DNA from: Planctomycetota bacterium
Lineage (GTDB): Bacteria > Planctomycetota > Brocadiia > JAJRTI01
Assembly (NCBI GenBank): GCA_024278415.1
Contig: JAJRTI010000606.1
Coordinates: 1-14,493 of the forward strand
Length of the DNA stretch: 14,493 nucleotides
Direction of reading: 5' to 3'
Below, one piece after another: positions 6,910-12,806 of this stretch. How positions within the stretch are numbered: position 1 is the stretch's first letter; every line of letters starts with the position of its first letter. The notes under the pieces are model-generated. The model saw only the letters and a program-made list of their open reading frames with translations, had not been told where the DNA came from and searched no databases. A program made the position numbers and the translations under genes.

Positions 6910-7148
6910 GTCTGCCTTCTCCTTTCAAGAAGCTGTTCCACAACGAAACAGACGGGGGAGCTTTTGATCCCGCGGCTTCGCTCTGAGCGAGGCGCGGAGT
7001 TGTAAACGCGAACCTTTGAGGGGTATTTGGGGGCCTGGCCTGTCCTCCTTTCGGCAACGCACGGATAGTGGATCGCAGCACCCGACACGCGTCGGGCCTT
7101 TCATAATATCGGTGTCTCCCGCCGGCCGTGAGCCGCGCGGGCTCAGAT
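6910..7148 (-). promoter_or_regulatory. Leader/intergenic region upstream of acpP
   Basis: 239 bases without a gene. It holds a compound hairpin at 6970-6997 (stems CCGCG/CGCGG and TCGCT/AGCGA, loop CAG on the minus strand) and a perfect 6-pair hairpin CCCGAC/GTCGGG at 7081-7096; neither is followed by a T-run on the minus strand. A weaker GAGCC/GGCTC hairpin lies at 7130-7144, just after the fabG stop. A TATTAT box (7108-7103, minus) resembles a -10 element but has no recognisable -35. An AAAGGAGG stretch near 7043-7050 has no start codon at usable distance. A separate acpP promoter is plausible from the gap size, not demonstrated. Confidence 0.4.
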
Positions 7149-7901
7149 CTACATCGCCATCCCGCCGCCGACGCGGATCACTTCGCCGGTCACGTAGTCC
7201 GACGCCGGGCTCGCGAGGAAGAGAATCACGTTCGCCACGTCCTGCGGTTCGCCCAGGCGCTGGAGGGGGATCTGTTGCTCGAGCGCTTGACGGGCGTCGT
7301 CGGACAGCTTGTCGGTCATGGCCGTCTTGATGAAGCCGGGGGCCACGGCGTTGCAGGTGATGCCGCGGCTGGCCAACTCGCGCGCCGTGGTCTTGGTCAG
7401 GCCGATCACGCCGGCCTTAGACGCCGAGTAGTTGGCCTGGCCGGCATTGCCCATGACGCCTACGACGGACGCGACGTTGATGATCTTGCCGCCGCGCTGC
7501 TTCATCATAATGCGCGTGACGGCCTTCGTCCAGTTGAAAACGCCCTTGAGGTTGATGGCCAGCACGAGGTCCCAGTCCTGTTCGCTCATGCGCATGAGCA
7601 GATTGTCCCGGGTGATGCCGGCGTTGTTCACGAGGATGTCGAGCGAGCCGAAGTCCTTCTGGATCTGCGCGGCCACTTCCGCACACTGGTCGGTGTTGGT
7701 CACGTCGCCCACGTAGCCCTTGGCTTCCACGCCGTGGGCTTGGGCGATCTCGTTCGCGGTGTCGGCCACCGCGTCGGCCACGTCGACCACGGCAATGTTG
7801 GCGCCTTCATCGGCCAACGCCATGGCCGTGGCTTTGCCGATGCCTTGGTAGCCGCCGGTCACCACCGCGACCTTGCCGTCAAGTTGCTTCGGACCACACA
7901 T
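7149..7901 (-). CDS. fabG: 3-oxoacyl-[acyl-carrier-protein] reductase
   Basis: Reduces 3-oxoacyl-ACP to 3-hydroxyacyl-ACP with NADPH, the first reductive step of each elongation round. 250 residues, a classical short-chain dehydrogenase: cofactor motif TGGYQGIG (15-22), NNAG (92-95), Asn117 in INLKG, Ser145, and the catalytic pair Tyr158-Lys162 in NYSASKAG; the C-terminal YVTGEVIRVGGGMAM is typical of FabG. The ATG at 7901 has AAGGAG 7 bases upstream. The frame stays open further upstream through fabD, but that region is antisense-like shadow and lacks family similarity. It lies 38 bases after fabD. Many SDR paralogues look alike; the position between fabD and acpP settles the assignment. Confidence 0.96.
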   Translation of the reverse strand: MCGPKQLDGKVAVVTGGYQGIGKATAMALADEGANIAVVDVADAVADTANEIAQAHGVEAKGYVGDVTNTDQCAEVAAQIQKDFGSLDILVNNAGITRDNLLMRMSEQDWDLVLAINLKGVFNWTKAVTRIMMKQRGGKIINVASVVGVMGNAGQANYSASKAGVIGLTKTTARELASRGITCNAVAPGFIKTAMTDKLSDDARQALEQQIPLQRLGEPQDVANVILFLASPASDYVTGEVIRVGGGMAM

Positions 7902-7939
7902 CGAGGGACTCCTTGCGTCGGTTGTCAGGTGGGGGGGGG

Positions 7940-8884
7940 CTAGCCGGCGAGCGCGGCCAAGTCGTCCGCCGTGCCCAGGCGGATCACTTGCTTCTTGCGG
8001 TCGATGCGGCGCATGAGGCCGGACAGCACTTTGCCGGGGCCGATCTCGTAGAAGACCTCGACGCCGTCGTCGATGAGCTTCTGCATGGACTTGGCCCACA
8101 GGACTGGGCTCATGAGTTGCTTCACGAGCAGTTGCTTCGCATCGGCCGGGCCGGGCACAACATCTGCGGTGACGTTGGCCACGACGGGCACGCGGAAGTC
8201 GCGGAAGGTCGTCTGCTCGATCTGGGCCGCGAGGCGCTCGGCCGCGGGCTCCATGAGCTTCGAGTGAAACGCGCCGGCCACGTCGAGGTGGATCGCCATC
8301 TTCGCACCGCGTTCTTTGGCCAGTTCGGCGGCTTTGTTCACGCCAGCTTGTTCGCCGGACACGGCGACCTGGCCGGGACAGTTGAAGTTGGCCGGCACGA
8401 CGTAGCCCGCGTCGCTCGCATCCTTGCAGAGCTGCTCGACGTCTTCGTCGCTCAACGCGATGATGCTGCACATGGCGCCGGGGTTCTGGTCGCTTGCGTC
8501 TTGCATGAACTGGCCGCGCTTGCGCACGAGTTGCACGGCGTCGTCGAACGTGAGCACGCCTGCGGCCATGAGCGCGGTGTATTCGCCGAGGCTGAGGCCG
8601 GCAACTACGTCGGGCTGGGGCAGTTTGTCGCCCAACACGGCCTGGGCCGCGGCGAGCGCGGCCGCGCTGTGGGCGAGGATGGCCGGCTGGCAGTTGTTCG
8701 TCTTGTCGAGTTCTTCCTTGGGTCCGTCGAACATAAGGCCGGCCAGATCGCAGCCCAGCAGTTCGTTGGCCTTGTCCAAGAGTGCGCGCGCTTCCTCGTG
8801 GGCATCGTACAGGCTCTTGCCCATGCCCACTTCCTGTGCGCCTTGGCCGGGGAAGAGGTATGCGACTTTGGGGGTGTCAGACAT
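7940..8884 (-). CDS. fabD: Malonyl-CoA:acyl-carrier-protein transacylase
   Basis: Transfers malonyl from CoA to ACP, supplying the extender unit for FabH and FabF. 314 residues, the usual length. N-terminal FPGQGAQ (11-17) and the nucleophile elbow GLSLGEY with Ser98; His207 in GAFHSKLM completes the dyad; Gln and Arg of the malonyl-binding site are represented by QGAQ and VRKRGQFMQ (about 120-128). The ATG at 8884 is 23 bases after the fabH stop and has only a weak GAGAAG ribosome site, so it may depend on coupling. Its stop is immediately followed by nine C (minus strand, 7939-7931) in the gap to fabG. Confidence 0.97.
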   Translation of the reverse strand: MSDTPKVAYLFPGQGAQEVGMGKSLYDAHEEARALLDKANELLGCDLAGLMFDGPKEELDKTNNCQPAILAHSAAALAAAQAVLGDKLPQPDVVAGLSLGEYTALMAAGVLTFDDAVQLVRKRGQFMQDASDQNPGAMCSIIALSDEDVEQLCKDASDAGYVVPANFNCPGQVAVSGEQAGVNKAAELAKERGAKMAIHLDVAGAFHSKLMEPAAERLAAQIEQTTFRDFRVPVVANVTADVVPGPADAKQLLVKQLMSPVLWAKSMQKLIDDGVEVFYEIGPGKVLSGLMRRIDRKKQVIRLGTADDLAALAG

Positions 8885-8907
8885 GGCAGTGCTTCTCTGT
8901 GCGCCGC

Positions 8908-9900
8908 TCACCAGCGGATCGCGGCGGAACTCCACGTCAGGCCGCCTCCGAAGCCGACCATGACCACGAGGTCGCCTGGCTTCATGCGGCCCTCGACGTT
9001 GGCTTCGTGGAGGGCGATGGCGATGGACGCGCCCGAGGTGTTGCCGTACTTGTGGATGTTGATGAAGATGCGGTCTTGCGAGATGCCGGCGCGCTCCGCG
9101 GCCGGCACAATGATGCGCGTGTTGACTTGGTGGGGCACGAGCAGCGCAATGTCGCCGACAGTGGCGCCGCACTTCTCCGCGGCATCGATGACGAGTTCGC
9201 TCATCTTGTTGACCGCGAACTTGAACACTTCGCGGCCGTGCAGCACGATGGCGTGTTGCCGGCCGTCCACGGTCTCATGGCTGGCGGGCATAGCCGATCC
9301 GCCGGCGGGGATGATCATCATGTCGCCGCCGGTGCCGTCTGCGCCCATGTGGCCGTAGGCGAAGCCGCGGCCATCTTCCTCGGTGGCCTCCATGACGGCC
9401 GCGCCGGCCCCATCGCCAAACAGAATGCACGATGTGCGGTCCGTGTAGTCGACGAACTTAGACAGCGTCTCCGCGCCGAACACGAGGACGCGCTCGGCCA
9501 TGCCGCACGCAATGTGGCTCGCCGCCATGTTGAGCGCGTAGCAGAAGCCGGAGCACGCGGCCATCATGTCGAACGCGCCCGCGTTCACACAGCCAAGCTT
9601 GGCCTGTGCGCGGCACGCGGTCGATGGGAAGAGGTGGTCGGGCGTGACCGTGGCGACGATGATGAGGTCGATGTCCTCGGGCTTGAGCCCTGCGTTTTCG
9701 ATGGCCTGTTTGCCGGCGTTGGCGCAGAGGTCCGACGTGGCCTGGCCAGGCTCGGAAATGCGGCGTTCCTTGATGCCGGTGCGCGTGGTGATCCACTCGT
9801 CGCTCGTGTCGACGAGTTTCTCGAAATCGTGGTTGTTCATCACCTTCTCAGGCACATAGGCGCCCGTACCGGTGATGATAGCTCGTCTGCTTTGCTGCAT
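8908..9900 (-). CDS. fabH: 3-oxoacyl-[acyl-carrier-protein] synthase III
   Basis: Starts fatty-acid synthesis by condensing acetyl-CoA (or a branched primer) with malonyl-ACP. 330 residues. The Cys-His-Asn triad is intact: Cys116 in MMAACSGFCYAL, His257 in LVPHQVN and Asn287 in HKYGNTSGAS; the glycine loop GFGGGLTWSS closes the protein. The N-terminal ITGTGAYVPEKVMNN and TRTGIKERRI are typical. Start at ATG 9900; the AGGA upstream is only two bases away, so the ribosome site is poor, but the N-terminus fits the family. The gene lies 45 bases after plsX and 23 before fabD. Primer specificity cannot be told from the sequence alone. Confidence 0.97.
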   Translation of the reverse strand: MQQSRRAIITGTGAYVPEKVMNNHDFEKLVDTSDEWITTRTGIKERRISEPGQATSDLCANAGKQAIENAGLKPEDIDLIIVATVTPDHLFPSTACRAQAKLGCVNAGAFDMMAACSGFCYALNMAASHIACGMAERVLVFGAETLSKFVDYTDRTSCILFGDGAGAAVMEATEEDGRGFAYGHMGADGTGGDMMIIPAGGSAMPASHETVDGRQHAIVLHGREVFKFAVNKMSELVIDAAEKCGATVGDIALLVPHQVNTRIIVPAAERAGISQDRIFINIHKYGNTSGASIAIALHEANVEGRMKPGDLVVMVGFGGGLTWSSAAIRW

Positions 9901-9945
9901 AGTCCTACGTCGTTATGGCCAGGCGCTCGGCACGGCCGGGAGGGA

Positions 9946-10956
9946 TCATTCGGGCGACGCGACGTTCGAGGCCTCGAGCTTTTCGAGGATGTACCCGTTG
10001 AGGTCTTTCTCAATGACTTGGGTGGCCTTGCGCACCGCGTTAAGGATGGCCTTGGGATTGGACCGGCCGTGGCAAATGATCGTCACATGGTTCAGCCCCA
10101 GAAGCGGCGCGCCGCCGTGCTCGTCGAAGTCCGTGCGGGCCCGGATGCGCATGACGGCCGGCTTGATGAGCAGCAGGCCGATCTTGGACCAGATGCTCTT
10201 GGAGGCCTCCTTCTTGATGAGCCGAAACATCGCGTCCGCCAGGCCTTCGGCCGTCTTCAAGACGTTGTTGCCCACGAAGCCCTCGCAGACCACCACGTCG
10301 CAGCCGCCATCGAAAATCTCGTTGCCCTCCACGTTGCCCACGAAGTTGATGTCGGCCTTGCTGAGGAGGGCGCACGTCTCCTTGACCAGTTCGTTGCCCT
10401 TCGCATCTTCCTCGCCAATGTTGAGCAAGGCCACGCGCGGCGACTCCTCGCCCATAAGCTTCTCGCGCAAGGCCGAGGCCATGATGCCGTAGTGGCACAG
10501 GTGGGCAGGCTTGCAGTTGACGTTTGCGCCGGCGTCGATGACCGTGCACGAGCCCGTGAGCGTGGGCAACGGCACGCCGATGCCCGAACGCTGCACGCCC
10601 GGCAGCGTGCGGTAGCGCAGCGTGCTCCAGGCGACCACGACCGCGGTGTTGCCGGCGCTGATCATGGCCTTGGCTTCGCCGGATTGGACCAGCTCGACCG
10701 CGCGGTTGATGGACGAGTCGCGCTTCTGGCGCAGGGCCACCTTCACGGTCTCCTGCATGCCCACGGTTTGCGACGCGTGATGCACGGAGATGTTGGTCAC
10801 GCTGATGTCTTGCTGCTCGATGAGGGGGTTGATGCGCGCTTCGTCGCCCACCAGCACCAGTTCGGTGTCCGGGAGTTGCGACGCGGCGTATACCGCTCCC
10901 TTAACGATCTGTTCGGGCGCGTGGTCCCCGCCCATGGCGTCTATGGCGATACGCAT
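9946..10956 (-). CDS. plsX: Phosphate acyltransferase (acyl-ACP to acyl-phosphate)
   Basis: PlsX converts acyl-ACP and phosphate to acyl-phosphate, the donor used by PlsY to start phospholipid synthesis; it is a peripheral membrane enzyme. 336 residues with the N-terminal signature DAMGGDHAP (6-14), AMISAGNTAVVVA, the substrate segment LIDAGANVNCKP-like VIDAGANVNCKPAHL, LLNIGEEDAKGN, VVCEGFVGNNVLKTAEG and the closing HGGAPLLGLN. All are standard for PlsX. The ATG at 10956 follows the rpmF stop after four bases, with AAGGG in the rpmF 3' end as ribosome site. The rpmF-plsX-fabH order is widely conserved and links lipid synthesis with ribosome production. Confidence 0.97.
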   Translation of the reverse strand: MRIAIDAMGGDHAPEQIVKGAVYAASQLPDTELVLVGDEARINPLIEQQDISVTNISVHHASQTVGMQETVKVALRQKRDSSINRAVELVQSGEAKAMISAGNTAVVVAWSTLRYRTLPGVQRSGIGVPLPTLTGSCTVIDAGANVNCKPAHLCHYGIMASALREKLMGEESPRVALLNIGEEDAKGNELVKETCALLSKADINFVGNVEGNEIFDGGCDVVVCEGFVGNNVLKTAEGLADAMFRLIKKEASKSIWSKIGLLLIKPAVMRIRARTDFDEHGGAPLLGLNHVTIICHGRSNPKAILNAVRKATQVIEKDLNGYILEKLEASNVASPE

Positions 10957-10960
10957 AGCG

Positions 10961-11191
10961 TTAAGCCCTTGTTACTTCCACGGCCTGCCGCTTGCCATAG
11001 TGGCCGCAGTTGGCACAGATGCAGTGCGGCTCTTTGGGCTGCTTGCACTCAGGACAATAGAAGCGGCTGGAGCGCTTGTTGGGGTCGCTCAGTCTACCAG
11101 AGATGCCTGGCACGTTGGGAAGGGTGAGCGAATCGTGCGTGCGGCGCTTGCGCGACCGCGCTCGGGATTGTCGTCGTTTGGGCAGAGCCAT
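10961..11191 (-). CDS. rpmF: 50S ribosomal protein L32
   Basis: Small basic protein of the large ribosomal subunit. 76 residues beginning MALPKRRQSRARSRKRR, the classic L32 N-terminus, followed by a zinc ribbon with CPEC (Cys46, Cys49) and CANC (Cys59, Cys62), so it is the zinc-binding form. The start at 11191 follows family similarity; an in-frame ATG at 11251 region directly behind a GGAGG would add about 20 unrelated residues and has no spacing to its ribosome site. The ribosome site of the accepted start is weak. It is the first gene of the fatty-acid cluster. The yceD (DUF177) gene that often precedes rpmF is absent here; instead there is a 410-base gap. Confidence 0.95.
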   Translation of the reverse strand: MALPKRRQSRARSRKRRTHDSLTLPNVPGISGRLSDPNKRSSRFYCPECKQPKEPHCICANCGHYGKRQAVEVTRA

Positions 11192-11434
11192 AGTATCGTT
11201 TCCGTTTCTCTCGGAGTGTGGCGGTACCGCGCGGGCGGCTGGGTGCGGCTGCATCCTCCACAAACCCCGACCAAGGACGCGATGCAGACGCCTGGGAACG
11301 GCCGCGCGATCGCCGCCCGGCGGCGATGATCAGCCCCAGCCGGCGCGCACCGCGGGGCGCCTTGGGGGGGCGCTCACGGGGGCCTCACAGAAGGCTCGGC
11401 CGCGTGTCCGGTACGCGTATCGCACGGCAAAAGA
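11192..11434 (-). promoter_or_regulatory. Long untranslated leader of rpmF with a strong hairpin
   Basis: If transcription starts near 11434 the mRNA has about 240 untranslated bases. The clearest structure is a perfect hairpin at 11309-11327 (stem ATCGCCGC/GCGGCGAT, loop CGG). A GGAGG immediately followed by ATG (near 11253-11251), in frame with rpmF, could be part of a leader peptide or of a translation-control element. A run of seven C (minus, 11370-11364) also lies here. I recognise no known riboswitch or ribosomal-protein leader motif. Confidence 0.45.
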
Positions 11435-11440
11435 GGGGTT

Positions 11441-11469
11441 ATTCTAAACTCGCGGCCTAGGGTTGTCAA
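11441..11469 (-). promoter_or_regulatory. Near-consensus sigma70 promoter of the rpmF-fab cluster
   Basis: Minus strand: -35 TTGACA (11469-11464, perfect), 17-base spacer, -10 TAGAAT (11446-11441, 5 of 6). Initiation would be near 11434, about 243 bases before the rpmF ATG. It is the best promoter-like sequence in the window and would serve the whole rpmF-plsX-fabH-fabD-fabG run, and perhaps acpP-fabF. Confidence 0.8.
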
Positions 11470-11601
11470 GCGAAATGTTGCCAGGACAGCATTTGCGTTG
11501 TAAACCTGCATTGGCCCTCGCGTCGACGCAAGCCGGGCGGAGGCCCATCGGAGGGCCATGCATGCGCACGGGCGCGCGCACCGGCCACGCGTTGGGAGCG
11601 A
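11470..11601. other. Spacer between the MFS gene stop and the rpmF promoter
   Basis: No gene seen. It contains a GGCCC/GGGCC hairpin (about 11544-11563) without a T-run, which may help end MFS transcription, and a 10-base palindrome GCGTCGACGC at 11520-11529 about 50 bases upstream of the -35 box of the rpmF promoter. The palindrome could be an operator but is short and GC-rich, so chance is possible. Confidence 0.3.
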
Positions 11602-12804
11602 CTACTCCGCCTTCGCACCCAGTCGCCCCGCGAAGATTGTCAGCACGCCGCACACGGCCATGATGCCGGCGAACACGCCGAATGCGACCTTGTCACCGCC
11701 CAGGACGCTGCGCAGTTGCTCCCCGAAAAGGATGGCGAAGCTGATCCCGAGGTTCTTCCACGCATAGAGCGCGCCGAACGCGAGGTGCCGGCGTTCGGGC
11801 GCAATCCAGTCGCCCACGAGCGCGGTGGTGGGCACCTGGAACATGCCGGCTTGCAGGCCGAGCGTGAGCGTGGCCGCGCTGAGCGCGAGCGCGGAGGTCG
11901 TGCCCGCGGCTATGCCCAGGCCGAGCGCGCCCAGGAAGAACGCAATCGAGAGCACCGGGATGCGGCCCCACTTGTCCGTGAGCCAGCCGGCGATCCAGCC
12001 GATGAGCAGGCGGCCCACGTAGAACCAGATCGTGAGCTTGGCGATCATGCCGAAGCCGAGCTTCACTTGCACCGCGCTGCCCAGGGGGCTGAGCACCATG
12101 CCGAAGCCCATCGCGGAGGTGAACACGAGCGCGCAAAGGATCTTGCCGCGCGTGTCCGACATGATCGCAATGGTGTCGCTGGGATGGAACATCGCAATCT
12201 CGGCCTTCTCCGCGCGCACGAACCACGCGCACGCGACGCCCGCGAGGCCGATGAGCGCGGCGACACCGAAGATGATCCGGGGGTCTCCAATTGCTCCCAG
12301 GCCGATGACCCCGATGGCCTGGCCGAGGAAGACCGCGCTGAAGAAGATGCCCGACGCGCGGCCGCGCTGGAGGGGGGATTCGTTCTCGAGAATTCGGGTG
12401 GGGCCCGACACCCACACCGCCGCGGCGCCCCAGCCCCAGGCCAACGCGGCCGCAAACACGAACCAGAAGTTGGGCCACAGATAGACGCATCCGGCGAAGC
12501 CGGCGTAACAGAGCAGACCCAGCACGATCGACCAGCGCGCGCCGATCCACCGCACCGTGTATCCACACAGCAGCGCCCAGACCAGCCCCGACATGTACAC
12601 GCCCGCGAGGATCCACGAGCACTGCGAATGCAGCCGGCCCGTCGCTTTCGCCATGAACGGAATGAGGAACTGCTGCGTGGCCCCCGGGCCGAGAAAGATG
12701 AAGAAGAACGCAAGCGAGAGCAGCACGAGATCGCGCCGGCCATGCGATGGAGCTTCTTCTGTCGGCCCGGCCTGCAAGTCGGAGGATTCGGTGGAGTGGG
12801 CCAA
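11602..12804 (-). CDS. Major facilitator superfamily transporter
   Basis: 400 residues, almost wholly hydrophobic with about 12 predicted membrane helices after a polar N-terminus of about 24 residues (first helix near LVLLSLAFFFIFLGPGATQQF). The MFS motif A region between helices 2 and 3 appears as GYTVRWIGARW, and its counterpart between helices 8 and 9 as GWLTDKWGRIPVL, which is the better match; together they support a two-halved MFS fold in the inner membrane. The substrate is unknown. The start is TTG at 12804, two bases after the stop of the spermidine-synthase-like gene, with GAGGA about 9 bases upstream; no earlier or nearby ATG fits. Tight coupling suggests both proteins serve one process, possibly export or uptake of the product of the partner enzyme. 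Confidence 0.85.
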   Translation of the reverse strand: MAHSTESSDLQAGPTEEAPSHGRRDLVLLSLAFFFIFLGPGATQQFLIPFMAKATGRLHSQCSWILAGVYMSGLVWALLCGYTVRWIGARWSIVLGLLCYAGFAGCVYLWPNFWFVFAAALAWGWGAAAVWVSGPTRILENESPLQRGRASGIFFSAVFLGQAIGVIGLGAIGDPRIIFGVAALIGLAGVACAWFVRAEKAEIAMFHPSDTIAIMSDTRGKILCALVFTSAMGFGMVLSPLGSAVQVKLGFGMIAKLTIWFYVGRLLIGWIAGWLTDKWGRIPVLSIAFFLGALGLGIAAGTTSALALSAATLTLGLQAGMFQVPTTALVGDWIAPERRHLAFGALYAWKNLGISFAILFGEQLRSVLGGDKVAFGVFAGIMAVCGVLTIFAGRLGAKAE

Positions 12805-12806
12805 AG

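Noticed and set aside
4919..6967. Long open frame antisense to fabF and acpP (682 codons)
   Set aside because: It lies opposite well-supported fab genes; its length follows from GC-rich codon use, and the product shows no family motifs or sensible start.
7081..7096. Perfect 6-pair hairpin as a terminator after fabG
   Set aside because: No T-run follows it on the minus strand, and no plus-strand gene lies upstream that would need ending here.
7103..7108. TATTAT box upstream of acpP as a promoter -10 element (minus strand)
   Set aside because: No -35-like hexamer at 16-18 bases; kept only as a note within the leader entry.
8782..11127. Long open frame antisense to fabH and plsX (781 codons)
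   Set aside because: Same reason: a shadow of conserved minus-strand genes, rich in Arg, His and Ala, with no recognisable domain.
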